Assembly: GCA_963704835.1 (NCBI GenBank)
Contig: CAVPHW010000009.1
Location: 178,414 to 242,413, forward strand
DNA: 64,000 bases
DNA from: GCA-2746605 sp963704835
GTDB lineage: Bacteria; Bacteroidota; Ignavibacteria; Ignavibacteriales; Melioribacteraceae
Reading direction: 5' to 3'
The first letter of the stretch is position 1. Each line of letters opens with the position of its first letter. This document shows positions 17,200 through 27,177 of this stretch, piece after piece. Below the pieces are notes generated by a model. It saw only the letters and a program-made list of their open reading frames with translations, made no database searches and was not told where the DNA came from. The position numbers were made by a program, and so were the translations under genes.

Positions 17200-19389
17200 T
17201 TATATAGATTTACTTAAAAAGCAAATCCTAAGAATATGTAAATCTTCATAACTTACATTTCCTTCTAACTTATCAAAAATAGGTTTTAATGCTAATGTCC
17301 CATTTTCTTTAAACAATTTTATTGCGGCTTTTTGTTGGTGTGGGGTAGCAACCAAAAATTTGAATAATGGTTTGGCATTAATACTTCCTCCTTCCTGAAT
17401 ATATACGTATAAATGATTCACCAGAGTGGAAAGTTTAATATCAAGCTTTTTCAACAATTCTGCAACGGACTTTCCCGAATTATATTCATCCCCAACAGTT
17501 TTAAATCGTTTAGGTTTTTCAATAATTTTCTTACGCACAATAACCGGGTGTCTAAAACTAAATTTCCCTCGATTATCATCATAAAAATCGTTAATGGTTT
17601 TTAAAAATGGATTTCCATATTTTTTAAGTTTTGTTTCTCCAACTCCATGAATGGTTCTCATTTCAGCTAATGATTTTGGGTAGTAAGTTGACATTTCAAT
17701 TAAAGTTTTGTCGGGAAAAATAACATAAGGAGGCACGTTTTTTTTATCTGCAATTTCTTTTCTTTTATTTCTTAAAAATTCAAATAGCGATTTATTGTAT
17801 TCTAATTTAATATCAGATTTAGGAACGAAAGCAATATTTTCAATTTCAATTTTGCCCTTAATTTTTAGACTTCCTTTTAGCACTTCGTAACCTAAGTTGG
17901 TAATTTTAAGACTCCCAAATTCCAATTCTTTTTTTATCAAACCATTCTGCATAAATTGTTTTGAAAGATTTAGCCACTCTTCTTTTGATATGTCTTTTCC
18001 AATTCCGTAAGTTGAAAGTGCATCATGACCTTTATCCATAACTTTAACAGATTTTGAACCACGCAAAACATCGACTATATGCATTGCTCCAAAATATTCT
18101 CCTGTACGCTTTATACAAGATAAAAACATTTGAGCTTTTTCTGTTATATCTGATAAATCCTTTTCTGGTTTTTCACAATTATCACACATACCGCAATTAT
18201 TAGTCGAATAATCTTCGCCAAAGTAACCAAGCAATTGTATTCGCCGGCAATTATAAGCTTCGGCAAAACTCACCAAGGCTTCCAAATGCATTTTCGCAAT
18301 CCGTTGTTCCTTGCCTTCTTTTTGATCAATGAAATAATTTATTTTTCTAATATCTCCATAACCAAATAAAAGTAAACAATGGGCTGTTAATCCGTCTCTA
18401 CCTGCTCTTCCAATTTCTTGGTAATATGATTCAATATTTTTAGGCAGGTCATAATGAATTACAAATCGCACGTTCGGTTTATTTATTCCCATTCCAAACG
18501 CAATAGTTGCAACAATTATTTGGATATCATCTTTAATGAAAAGCTCTTGGCTTTTCGCTCTATCAGCATCAGACATTCCTGCGTGGTATGGACGGACTGA
18601 ATATTTTCTTGCAAATAGTTCTTCGTAAAGTTCATCAACTTGTCTGCGAGAAAAACAATAGATTATTCCCGATTGATTTTTATGCTGCTCAAGAAAATAA
18701 ATTGTTTGTGAAAATGGATCGCTTTTTGAAACTATTTGTAGATGTAGATTATTTCTATCAAAACTGGCAACAAACTTTTTAGGAATTTTAAACTCTAGGT
18801 TTTTAATGATATCATCTTGAACTTGTGGAGTTGCAGTAGCAGTAAAACCCAATAGAACAGCTTTTTGGAAACGTTTTCTAAATTTTGCAATTCCTCTATA
18901 TTCTGGACGAAAATCGTGACCCCACTCAGAAATACAATGAGCTTCATCAACGGTTATGCAGTTAACTTCAACATCTGAAAGTAATTCCATTGTTCTTTCC
19001 ATCATTAAAGTTTCTGGAGCAACATATAGAAGTTTTACTTTGCCATTTTTTATACTTTCTGAGTTTAGTTGATACTCTTCCGAAGATAATGAACTATTAA
19101 GCACAACGGATGAAATTCCAAGCTCAGTTAATTGTTCTACCTGGTCTTTCATCAACGAAATTAGAGGAGAAACAACTATCGTAAGTCCCTTGAAAATTAT
19201 TGCTGGAATTTGATAGCAGAGGGATTTACCACCACCGGTTGGCATTACAACTAGGGCATCTCTTTTTTTTAGAATGTGCTCGATTACCTCTTTTTGCAGA
19301 GGTCTAAAACTATCATAGCCGAATGTTTCTTTTAGGATTGAAGTTGCTTTGTTAATCATAGATAATTTACTTTTGGAGAAACGTTTCAC
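17200..19389 (-). CDS. recQ: ATP-dependent DNA helicase RecQ
   Basis: A 729-residue 3'-5' DNA helicase of recombination and fork repair. In order: motif 0 FGYDSFRPLQ, Walker A MPTGGGKS (49-56), motif II DEAH (148-151) in CITVDEAHCISEWGHDFRPE, motif V/VI ATIAFGMGINKPNVR and YYQEIGRAGRDG, the RecQ zinc site (CRRIQLLGYFGE ... CGMCDNC), a winged-helix RQC region and an HRDC domain (about 510-590, LFEFLRNKRKEIADKKNVPP). A further C-terminal helical domain follows. The start is GTG at 19389; an internal ATG ten codons later is possible. It lies 23 bp downstream of the DUF4175-like gene, apparently in one minus-strand operon. Confidence 0.96.
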   Translation of the reverse strand: MKRFSKSKLSMINKATSILKETFGYDSFRPLQKEVIEHILKKRDALVVMPTGGGKSLCYQIPAIIFKGLTIVVSPLISLMKDQVEQLTELGISSVVLNSSLSSEEYQLNSESIKNGKVKLLYVAPETLMMERTMELLSDVEVNCITVDEAHCISEWGHDFRPEYRGIAKFRKRFQKAVLLGFTATATPQVQDDIIKNLEFKIPKKFVASFDRNNLHLQIVSKSDPFSQTIYFLEQHKNQSGIIYCFSRRQVDELYEELFARKYSVRPYHAGMSDADRAKSQELFIKDDIQIIVATIAFGMGINKPNVRFVIHYDLPKNIESYYQEIGRAGRDGLTAHCLLLFGYGDIRKINYFIDQKEGKEQRIAKMHLEALVSFAEAYNCRRIQLLGYFGEDYSTNNCGMCDNCEKPEKDLSDITEKAQMFLSCIKRTGEYFGAMHIVDVLRGSKSVKVMDKGHDALSTYGIGKDISKEEWLNLSKQFMQNGLIKKELEFGSLKITNLGYEVLKGSLKIKGKIEIENIAFVPKSDIKLEYNKSLFEFLRNKRKEIADKKNVPPYVIFPDKTLIEMSTYYPKSLAEMRTIHGVGETKLKKYGNPFLKTINDFYDDNRGKFSFRHPVIVRKKIIEKPKRFKTVGDEYNSGKSVAELLKKLDIKLSTLVNHLYVYIQEGGSINAKPLFKFLVATPHQQKAAIKLFKENGTLALKPIFDKLEGNVSYEDLHILRICFLSKSI

Positions 19390-19412
19390 TGAAAGAACAA
19401 AAAGAAATTAAC

Positions 19413-22400
19413 TTAATTCTGCTTCCCTGAATTATTTAAACTCTCAAAATATCTTCTAATTAAATCTTGATAGTCTTTGGAGTAACCTTCTTTTACAGCT
19501 TTAAGGAGCTCTTCACGCAATATATCTTGTGCTTGTTGTTTTGTTAAATCTAACTTATCAGGAGAATTTAAATCAAATCTTTTACCTTCAAGCGATTCTC
19601 TTTTTTCCTCAAAATCTCTTTCATTAATTGACCGTTGAGCATCCAATAGTTTTGATAAAATCTTTTCCTGCTTCTTAACCAAATCATCATCAATCTTTTT
19701 AGTGTTTAGACCGGAAATTACTTCTTTCATATCATTTAGCACTGACTCAAGATTAGAAGCAATTTTTTTTGATTCCCCGGATTCTCTTGCTTCTTTATTT
19801 AATTGTTCTAAAGATTTCTGCAGATTTCCTTGCTCTTTAGAAAGTCTCTGCATTTGTGCCTGCTGCTGCAATGATAATTGCCCCTTCATAGACTGAGTCA
19901 TTTGGTTAATACCCATTTGCTGCTGAGCCATTTGTTGTAACTGCTGCATTAGGCTCATCATCCCTCCGCTTCCTCCGCCACCATTTTGCATCATGTTTTG
20001 CAAGGAGTTTTGCATAATTGCAGCAGCTTCATTTAAGCTGCTCATCGCTTGCCCTTGTCCCTTAGAAGCGGCAGAACCATTCTTATTTTGTAGACCGGCT
20101 AAAGCCTCGTTCATATTCCTTTTTGCATCTCCAAGTGCCTTGCCCATTTCCGGACTTATAGCAAAGGTTTTTTGAGATAATTTTTCCAATTCCTTTAAGA
20201 CGTTATCTAAATTTTGCTGATTTTCCATTTGGTTTTTAACTATATCACTCAACTCATCGTTAAGTTGAAGAGAGTTTTCAGATCTATTTATTAGCTTTTC
20301 TTGTGCTTTAGAAAGATCAATAATGTTATCAATTGATTTAAGCATTTTTTGCATCATTGCACTTTGGTTTTGCTGCTGCATTTGCTGTTGCATTTGCTGC
20401 AAATCTTTTTTCATTGAATTCATATTTTGGGATAACTTATTTTGATTTTGTAAAGCTTTATCAAAGTTTTTTTCCATTAAATTTTTCAATGCTTCTTCAG
20501 AAAGTTCATTATTATTTTGCTCATCAAATTTTTGATTTATATCTTCTAATTCTTGTTGGGGCATATCCTCAACACCTTTCATTTTATCACTGAGTTTTTC
20601 CATTTCTTCTTTTAGATCGTCCATTTTTTTCTCTAAACTCTTTTGCTCATCAGCAAGTTCATTACTCTTTGCATCGCTATTATTTTTGTTCTCAGTATTT
20701 TTCTTAAGGTCGTCTAATTTTTCAACAATATTCTCAGTACGTTTTATCACCTCGTCTAGTTTTTGCTCAATTTGAATTCGCTTTAGTAAATTAAGTGTTC
20801 GCTCAATACTTTTCTGAAAAGCAGTCTCATTCATTTTTAAGTTTTCCAATGAGTTTTGAACTTGGTCTCTCATCAAATCTTTAAGTGAATTCTGCATTTC
20901 TTCTAATGCTTTTTTCATTTCGTCACTTGTCAAATCATCTAGCAAATCCTGAAGCTCACTGTATTTTTTCATGGTTTCTTCTGAAAGTAAATTATTTTGC
21001 GTCATTTTGTCTTGCATTTGGTTTATTTGTTCTTTTACATCCTCCATTTGCTCTGTAATCTTCTCAAACTTATTTAGCGCTTGCTCTATTCTCTCTTTTT
21101 CATTCCAATTAATTTTCTTTTCATTTTGTTTTAATTCATTATTAATCTGTTCAAGCTCATTTTTAAGATTTACTGCCTCATCTAAAGTTTTTGTAAGTTC
21201 TTCAACTGCAGAATCTTGAGATTTATCAATTTCAGCAAACAGTTCATTCAATGAAGGAACTCTTATTTTAAGAGTGTTACTTTTGGTGTATTTTGGTCCG
21301 CTAATATTGTCGTTATCAAAAACTTCAATATAAAAAGTTACAATATTGTTCTCTTTTAAGAATAGTTTAGAAATATCCCAGTTGTGGAAAAGTGATTGTT
21401 CAAGCCCACTTTTATCTATCTGCAAATTTATTTTCTTAAAACTATTATTCTCTTCAGTCTCATTTCCTTGAGATATGGAATAGTTTAGCTCGCATTTAGA
21501 AAAACCAAAATCATCTTTAATATTGTAATTTACACTTACAAGATCATTTTGAGGAAGCAGTGAGTTCAGCTCGGGATTTGTAATTTCTATTTCAGGATAA
21601 TTATCCGGGATTATTTCTAAAACATATTTTATTGGGCTTTCATTTCTATTCCCATTACTATCTGTAATTTCAAAAAAGTATTCTACCTTACTTGTTACAT
21701 TGTAAATTCCTTCTGCTCGGCTATTATTTATCTGGAAATGTTTTTCTGTACTATCATTAATAACCATAACCGCATTAACTAAATCTTTGTTTGCATCTAT
21801 TTTAAAGTTTATCCTCGTTCCCGCTAAAGCAGCTAAATTTCCATTATTCTCGTTTGATATTTTGGGTAATTTAGAATACGCTGGCGGAATTAATTCTGCT
21901 GTTAAACTTCTAATTTGAGGAAGTGATGATACGCTAATTTTGTAAGTATCGGAGGCAACATTATTTTCCTCGGCATAATAAGAAAATGAATTCTTAATAT
22001 TTCTAATTAATAGAGTGTAATTATCATTGGAATCTCGGGAAATGGTATGTGAAATATAATCTGGTTGCAGTACACTTTTTGTCAATATACTTAAGTTCTT
22101 TGGAGGATTGCCTGATGCAGAGAAAATAATTTCAACGTTTTCGTTTTTTTTCACATCAATATTTCCGGGGAAAGCAGACAAAGTAAATTCAGCAGGTTTT
22201 GCAAACTCAGAATTAAAATTCAGCAGCCTAAAAGTTGCGTTACTGATATTATGGTCTAGAATGTTGAAGGATAACATAGTGGCACAAATAAGTAAAAAAT
22301 ATTTTAAATAAGATCTAACTCTACTATAATCAACCACTTCTTGGAAATTTACTTTTTCTACCTTTTTGTAAACATTATTAAATGCTGCATCGGTCAAACT

Positions 22401-22781
22401 TTTTGAGTCGTTAGAACTATCATCACTTAAAATTTGAATTGAGTTTAATAAAGAGTCTTTCAAATCTGGAAAATAATTTCCAATCTCTTGCGCTCCTTTA
22501 TTAATCTCTTTGGTTGAGGGTATTTTTATAAAATTTATTAGTGAGTTTAGGCCATAGAAAAGCAAAATTGCAAATACAATTATCAAAGATATTATTAATA
22601 TTAGTCTTGTCGAAGAACCGAAAAACCAAATTGATTCAAAGAAACTTAATATTAAAAAAAGTAATCCTACTAAACCAAATGCTTTTAGAAGAAATACATA
22701 AACCTCTAATTGGTAAATATTTTTTAAATATTTAGTAATTCTATTAAATAAAACTGATTTGTTGTTTTCTATTGAGTTCAT
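19413..22781 (-). CDS. DUF4175-like membrane protein with long coiled coil
   Basis: An 1122-residue protein. Two N-terminal membrane segments (about 27-50 and 57-80) and a third near 155-172 are followed by a large beta-type periplasmic part (about 190-520, AELIPPAYSKLPK, EIIPDNYPEIEI). A very long Glu/Lys/Gln-rich coiled coil follows (about 530-1090) with a Gly/Met/Gln-rich break (GGGGSGGMMSLMQQLQQMAQ). This organisation matches DUF4175 proteins, whose role is unproven and which often sit beside DUF4159 genes, as here (7 bp gap to the DUF4159 gene at 22788). The usual MoxR/DUF58 partners are not in the window. It is likely anchored in the inner membrane with a periplasmic body. Confidence 0.8.
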   Translation of the reverse strand: MNSIENNKSVLFNRITKYLKNIYQLEVYVFLLKAFGLVGLLFLILSFFESIWFFGSSTRLILIISLIIVFAILLFYGLNSLINFIKIPSTKEINKGAQEIGNYFPDLKDSLLNSIQILSDDSSNDSKSLTDAAFNNVYKKVEKVNFQEVVDYSRVRSYLKYFLLICATMLSFNILDHNISNATFRLLNFNSEFAKPAEFTLSAFPGNIDVKKNENVEIIFSASGNPPKNLSILTKSVLQPDYISHTISRDSNDNYTLLIRNIKNSFSYYAEENNVASDTYKISVSSLPQIRSLTAELIPPAYSKLPKISNENNGNLAALAGTRINFKIDANKDLVNAVMVINDSTEKHFQINNSRAEGIYNVTSKVEYFFEITDSNGNRNESPIKYVLEIIPDNYPEIEITNPELNSLLPQNDLVSVNYNIKDDFGFSKCELNYSISQGNETEENNSFKKINLQIDKSGLEQSLFHNWDISKLFLKENNIVTFYIEVFDNDNISGPKYTKSNTLKIRVPSLNELFAEIDKSQDSAVEELTKTLDEAVNLKNELEQINNELKQNEKKINWNEKERIEQALNKFEKITEQMEDVKEQINQMQDKMTQNNLLSEETMKKYSELQDLLDDLTSDEMKKALEEMQNSLKDLMRDQVQNSLENLKMNETAFQKSIERTLNLLKRIQIEQKLDEVIKRTENIVEKLDDLKKNTENKNNSDAKSNELADEQKSLEKKMDDLKEEMEKLSDKMKGVEDMPQQELEDINQKFDEQNNNELSEEALKNLMEKNFDKALQNQNKLSQNMNSMKKDLQQMQQQMQQQNQSAMMQKMLKSIDNIIDLSKAQEKLINRSENSLQLNDELSDIVKNQMENQQNLDNVLKELEKLSQKTFAISPEMGKALGDAKRNMNEALAGLQNKNGSAASKGQGQAMSSLNEAAAIMQNSLQNMMQNGGGGSGGMMSLMQQLQQMAQQQMGINQMTQSMKGQLSLQQQAQMQRLSKEQGNLQKSLEQLNKEARESGESKKIASNLESVLNDMKEVISGLNTKKIDDDLVKKQEKILSKLLDAQRSINERDFEEKRESLEGKRFDLNSPDKLDLTKQQAQDILREELLKAVKEGYSKDYQDLIRRYFESLNNSGKQN

Positions 22782-22787
22782 TTTAAA

Positions 22788-23444
22788 CTAATGTGAGAGT
22801 GCATAAATGACAATATTGGTACCAAATTTTAATGCTTCTTCTCTTTTAATTTCTGGGTCGTTATGAACATCAGCATTTGCCCAACCATCGCTTGGGTTGC
22901 TTTCTGTAGTGTAATAGATTACCATTCTCTCGCCTAAAAACAGCCCATAACCTCTTGGCGGTTTGTTATCGTGCTCGTGTGTTTTCGGTGGTCCATTTTC
23001 AAACTTATAAAACGATTTATAAATATCGTGAGAAAAAGGGATCTCAATAAGTTCGTTATTTGGGAATACCTTTTTTAATTCTTTCCTGAAACTTTTATCC
23101 AAACCATAATCATCATCAACATACATAAATCCACCATTAAGAAAATAATCTTTTAGGTATTTCGCATTTTTCTCCGAAAACAAAATATTGCCATGACCTG
23201 TTAAGAATAAAAATGAGTAGCTAAAGATATCGTTAGTTTCTAAATCAGCAATTTTATATTCAGCATTTGTTTTAATAGTAGTATTCTTAGCAATAAAATT
23301 TAACAAATTTACTTCACCAGATGGATCGTTGTACCAATCGCCACCGCCTAAATATTTTACCCGTGCAATTTCAAAATAGGGAGTATTTTGAAATTGAAAA
23401 TTGCTGTTACCGAGCAGTAATATAAAAATCAAATATTTATACAT
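22788..23444 (-). CDS. DUF4159 secreted protein
   Basis: A DUF4159 family protein, 218 residues from the ATG at 23444. This start places a signal peptide (MYKYLIFILLLGNSNFQFQ) at the N-terminus; a longer TTG start at 23471 would bury it. Family features are RVKYLGGGDWYNDPSG, the core strand FLFLTGHGN, and GGFMYVDDDYGLDKSF. The C-terminal segment REEALKFGTNIVIYALSH is also typical. The fold resembles a glutamine amidotransferase-like alpha/beta domain, but no activity is established. It is the first gene of a DUF4159-DUF4175-recQ unit and lies under a possible CRP-type site (23525-23540). Confidence 0.82.
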   Translation of the reverse strand: MYKYLIFILLLGNSNFQFQNTPYFEIARVKYLGGGDWYNDPSGEVNLLNFIAKNTTIKTNAEYKIADLETNDIFSYSFLFLTGHGNILFSEKNAKYLKDYFLNGGFMYVDDDYGLDKSFRKELKKVFPNNELIEIPFSHDIYKSFYKFENGPPKTHEHDNKPPRGYGLFLGERMVIYYTTESNPSDGWANADVHNDPEIKREEALKFGTNIVIYALSH

Positions 23445-23524
23445 TCTTTTTATACTTTCTAAATCAACCAATATTAAGAAACAATTTTTATAGTTGCGCT
23501 AACAAAATCTTTCCTATTTATTTG

Positions 23525-23540
23525 TGTGAGGTGTATCACA
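23525..23540. promoter_or_regulatory. Perfect CRP/FNR-type palindrome
   Basis: TGTGA, six bases, TCACA: an exact match to the Crp-family consensus. It lies 81 bp upstream of the DUF4159 start (minus strand) and 222 bp upstream of the lipoprotein start (plus strand), so it could serve either. The rest of this 317-bp gap (23445-23761) is very AT-rich, with no other signal I can support. Confidence 0.55.
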
Positions 23541-23761
23541 ATATGTCCAATTATTAAACAGATTTGTTTTTTGTAAAATGATAATTAGAACATTTGAACT
23601 AGAATGAGTCAAAATTTGTTTCAAAAACTCAATTTTTTATTAGAAAAAATAAAAACATTTTAGGAATTGTAGCCATATTTTAAAAAAAATTTAACAAAAT
23701 AAAACTTATTCCGATTATTGAATATACTATTTAAACAACAAATAAATTAAAAGATAAAACC

Positions 23762-25165
23762 ATGAAAAGAAATTACATTTTATTTGCACTTTTTATAATG
23801 CTATCTGCATTTCTAATTGGTTGTGAGACCAAAACAACGGATCCAACAACAGATGATTCAGACACTACTGACGCAGTTACAATTACGGGGCAGGTTGTCT
23901 CAGCTCAGAGTGGTGATGCTCTAAGTGGTGCTATAATTAAAATTACCGATGGATTAATAGTGAAAGGTGCCACAACAGGAGCAAACGGTAAATTTTCTGT
24001 TAAGTTTGAGTTAGACTCAGATACGGATCTAACAATTGTTGCTTTTAAGGCAGGATATTTCCAGGATACGACCTCTGTATTCGCAATTATGAATACTGAA
24101 GTTGAAGTTCCGTTATTTCAATTACAGAGAGATGAAAGTTCTAATGTGGGTGGATTTTCAGGAAGAGCTGCTTCTATCTATTTATATTCGCAATCAAGTG
24201 AATTTATTGGCGTAAAGCAGAGTGGTTCAATTGAAAGTGCACAAATAGTTTTTGAAATCATGGATTCAAGTGGAATAGTAATTGGCGAAGGTAATGCAAT
24301 AGATGTAAGCTTTAGATTTGGATCAGCACCAAATGGTGGTGAATATTTATATCCTTCATCTATTAAAAGTAATGCTTTAGGAAAAGTTTCTGTATCGATG
24401 AATACAGGAATTAAAGCAGGTGTTACTCAAATTATTGCTGAAGCAGTTGTTGATGGAAAACCAATTGCATCAAAACCTGTAAATATTTCTATTCATGGTG
24501 GATTTCCTGATTTAGCACATTTCAGTATTGGTTCAGATAAAATAAATTACCCATATTACCATCTAATTAATGGTGAATCTAAAATTACAGTTTTACTGGG
24601 TGATAAATATTCAAATCCTGTTAGACCTGGAACAGCAGTATATTTTAAATCAGATGCTGCAGTAATTTCGGGTTCTTCACTTACAAATAGTCAGGGTGTT
24701 GCGGGAGTAAGTCTTCTTTCCGGTAACCCTAAACCAAACGATCCTGTTTATGGTCATGGCTTTTTCTACATCCATGCTTCAACAATTAACGAAAATGAGA
24801 ATGAGATAAATACAAAAACAAGATTGTTATTTTCTGGAGTACCAGTGCTCACATTATCACCTCAGACTGTTAATGTTCCCAACGGAGGATCTCAATCGTT
24901 TTCCTATACTGTTTCTGATGAATTTGGAAATCCTTTAGCAAGTGGTAATTCTTATACAGTTTCAGTTACAACTGATGGAGATGCCGGTGTAGCTGGAGAT
25001 GTAAACGTATCTATGCCGGATGTCCAAAATGGTTATACAAGTTTTTCTTTTGCTGTTCTTGATACAAAGGTTGATGAAGCAAAACCAGCTGCAATTACCG
25101 TAACTGTTAATGTAAGCGGCCCAAATGGAATAGCAGGTGTTTCAGCAACGGGTGTTACTAGATAG
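23762..25165 (+). CDS. Surface lipoprotein with CarboxypepD_reg-like and Ig-like domains
   Basis: A 467-residue lipoprotein. The signal sequence ends in the lipobox LIGC with Cys21 as the lipidation site, followed by an acidic Thr/Asp-rich linker. A carboxypeptidase-regulatory-like beta sandwich (about 39-115, VTITGQVVSAQSGDALSGAI) is followed by Big/Ig-like repeats at about 120-245, 250-350 and 360-460 (for example KITVLLGDKYSNPVRPGTAV and TLSPQTVNVPNGGSQSFSYT). It has no catalytic motif, so it is probably a structural, adhesive or matrix protein of the outer membrane. It is followed by its own terminator. Confidence 0.85.
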   Translation: MKRNYILFALFIMLSAFLIGCETKTTDPTTDDSDTTDAVTITGQVVSAQSGDALSGAIIKITDGLIVKGATTGANGKFSVKFELDSDTDLTIVAFKAGYFQDTTSVFAIMNTEVEVPLFQLQRDESSNVGGFSGRAASIYLYSQSSEFIGVKQSGSIESAQIVFEIMDSSGIVIGEGNAIDVSFRFGSAPNGGEYLYPSSIKSNALGKVSVSMNTGIKAGVTQIIAEAVVDGKPIASKPVNISIHGGFPDLAHFSIGSDKINYPYYHLINGESKITVLLGDKYSNPVRPGTAVYFKSDAAVISGSSLTNSQGVAGVSLLSGNPKPNDPVYGHGFFYIHASTINENENEINTKTRLLFSGVPVLTLSPQTVNVPNGGSQSFSYTVSDEFGNPLASGNSYTVSVTTDGDAGVAGDVNVSMPDVQNGYTSFSFAVLDTKVDEAKPAAITVTVNVSGPNGIAGVSATGVTR

Positions 25166-25191
25166 ATAGTCAAATATTCATTTTAGAGTAT

Positions 25192-25222
25192 AAAAAGTTC
25201 GGATAATACCGGACTTTTTATA
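25192..25222 (+). terminator. Rho-independent terminator after the lipoprotein gene
   Basis: AAAAAGTTCGG and CCGGACTTTTT form an 11-bp stem with one G-U pair around a six-base loop (ATAATA), followed by TATATTTT. It starts 26 bp after the stop. Confidence 0.88.
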
Positions 25223-25306
25223 TTTTAAACCATTCAATATTGAATAACGATCTTCATTTACCTATTTTTACCAGCTTAATCAGAATACTTAGAAACCAGG
25301 CAGAAA

Positions 25307-27076
25307 ATGAATTTTCAAATTCGTACACATACATGTAATGATTTAAGAGAAACCAACATAGGAGATTCCGTTGTTCTAAATGGATGGGTTGATAACCGCA
25401 GAGATCTTGGCGGCGTTATATTTATTGATTTAAGAGATAGATATGGAATTACTCAAGTTGTATTTGAACCTCATTATAATGAAGACTCACATGAATTGGG
25501 TAAATCCTTAAGAAGTGAATTTGTAATATCAGTTGAAGGTAAAGTAAGAAAAAGGCCGGAAGGAACTGAAAATTCAAACCTTGCAACAGGTATAATTGAT
25601 ATAATGGTTGATAAATTAATAATTCTTAACGAAGCTAAAACACCGCCATTTCCAATTAAAGATTCTATTGATGTTGGTGAAGAGTTAAGATTAAAGTATA
25701 GATATTTAGATTTAAGAAGAGCAAGAATGCAAAAAAATCTTCTTCTAAGGCATAAGTTTTATCAGATAGTAAGAAGATATTTTGATTCTTTGGATTTTAT
25801 TGAAGTAGAAACACCAATTTTAATGAAAAGTACGCCTGAAGGTGCAAGAGATTTTTTAGTTCCAAGCAGACTACATAAAGGAACTTTTTATGCGCTTCCT
25901 CAATCTCCTCAAACTTACAAGCAGTTATTAATGGTTTCGGGTTATGATAGATACTTTCAGATTGTAAAATGTTTTAGAGATGAAGATTTAAGAGCTGATA
26001 GGCAACCTGAGTTCACGCAAATAGATGTTGAAATGTCATTTGTGAATGAAGAAACAATTTACAGCTCTGTTGAAGGCTTAATGAAAATTTTGTTTGAGCA
26101 AATTAAAGGTAAAAATCTACAATTACCTCTAAAAAGACTTACTTACAATGATGCCCTTGAAAAGTATGGTAGTGATAAACCTGATACTAGGTATGGAATG
26201 GAGATGGTTACACTAAACAATGTTTTTGGCAAGTCAGAGTTTAGAGTATTTAAAGATACTTTAGATAATGGTGGAATTATCACATCAATATTAGCATCTG
26301 GTTGTGGAAATTATACCAGAAATCAGCTGGATGTAATTACAGAGTTTGTTAAAAAACTTGGTGCAGGTGGTTTAATTTGGATGAGAGTAAATGAGGATGG
26401 ATTAGAGGCACCAATCTCAAAGTTTTTAACTGATGATGAAAAAAACAATATAATAAGTAGTTTAAATGCCAAGGTTGGTGATTTGGTATTAATATTATCA
26501 GGACCTAGAAGTAAAGCATTGCCAATTATGGGTAATTTAAGATTAGAAATGGCAAAAAGATTAAATATTGAAGAAAACCTTAAAGATGATGAACTTATCT
26601 GGATTACTAATTTTCCACTGTTTGAATGGGATGAAGAATCAAACAGATTTTATGCAATGCATCATCCTTTTACCTCTCCTCAAATAGAAGATGTTGAATA
26701 TTTAGAAAGTGATCCGGCTAGAGTGCATGCAATGGCCTATGATTTAGTTATGAATGGAAATGAGATTGCTGGTGGGAGCATAAGAATATTTAACTCTGAT
26801 CTTCAGGCAAAAATGTTTAAAGCTTTGGGAATATCTGATGAAGAAGCAAACGAAAAGTTTGGTTTCTTAATGAATGCTTTTAAATATGGGGCACCACCTC
26901 ATGGTGGAATTGCATTTGGATTAGATAGAATGTTGATGATTTTTGCCGGTGAGAACTCAATCAGAGATTTAATGGCATTCCCCAAAACAACAAGCGGATT
27001 ATCGCTGATGGATGAATCACCTTCTAAGGTTAGCGAAGAGCAGTTAAAAGATCTTCATCTTAAATTGAGAAAATAA
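25307..27076 (+). CDS. aspS: Aspartyl-tRNA synthetase
   Basis: A 589-residue bacterial-type class II aminoacyl-tRNA synthetase that charges tRNA-Asp. An N-terminal OB anticodon-binding domain (about 1-105, VVLNGWVDNRRDLGGVIFID) precedes class II motif 1 (FIEVETPILMKSTPEGARDF), motif 2 (FRDEDLRADRQPEFTQIDVE) and motif 3 (GIAFGLDRMLMI). The bacterial GAD insertion lies at about 290-410. Length and order fit bacterial AspRS. Whether it is discriminating or also charges tRNA-Asn cannot be settled here; no gatCAB genes are in the window. Confidence 0.97.
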   Translation: MNFQIRTHTCNDLRETNIGDSVVLNGWVDNRRDLGGVIFIDLRDRYGITQVVFEPHYNEDSHELGKSLRSEFVISVEGKVRKRPEGTENSNLATGIIDIMVDKLIILNEAKTPPFPIKDSIDVGEELRLKYRYLDLRRARMQKNLLLRHKFYQIVRRYFDSLDFIEVETPILMKSTPEGARDFLVPSRLHKGTFYALPQSPQTYKQLLMVSGYDRYFQIVKCFRDEDLRADRQPEFTQIDVEMSFVNEETIYSSVEGLMKILFEQIKGKNLQLPLKRLTYNDALEKYGSDKPDTRYGMEMVTLNNVFGKSEFRVFKDTLDNGGIITSILASGCGNYTRNQLDVITEFVKKLGAGGLIWMRVNEDGLEAPISKFLTDDEKNNIISSLNAKVGDLVLILSGPRSKALPIMGNLRLEMAKRLNIEENLKDDELIWITNFPLFEWDEESNRFYAMHHPFTSPQIEDVEYLESDPARVHAMAYDLVMNGNEIAGGSIRIFNSDLQAKMFKALGISDEEANEKFGFLMNAFKYGAPPHGGIAFGLDRMLMIFAGENSIRDLMAFPKTTSGLSLMDESPSKVSEEQLKDLHLKLRK

Positions 27077-27118
27077 AAAATTAATTGTTTTGTATTCGGA
27101 CCATTTTTGTGGTTTTTT

Positions 27119-27134
27119 TTGGCAAGGAAGTTGC
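27119..27134 (+). promoter_or_regulatory. Sigma-54 (-24/-12) promoter of the first pilin-like gene
   Basis: TTGGCA, then AGGAAG, then TTGC: the -24 GG (27121-27122) and -12 GC (27133-27134) have the invariant 10-bp gap. The predicted transcription start is near 27146, 32 bp before the ATG. An AAGGA ribosome binding site is at 27166-27170. Confidence 0.75.
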
Positions 27135-27177
27135 ACATATAGATTACTTATATAAAATTAGTCTAAGGAAAAACTAA

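Noticed and set aside
20971..21219. Plus-strand ORF rich in Ser/Phe/Cys
   Set aside because: Antisense shadow of the Glu/Lys-rich coiled coil of the DUF4175-like gene; other plus-strand ORFs in 19.7-22.7 kb are rejected for the same reason.
27077..27118. Possible terminator after aspS (ACCA...TGGT followed by T-tract)
   Set aside because: The stem is only about four base pairs, so I could not support a hairpin; the T-tract instead abuts the sigma-54-type promoter.
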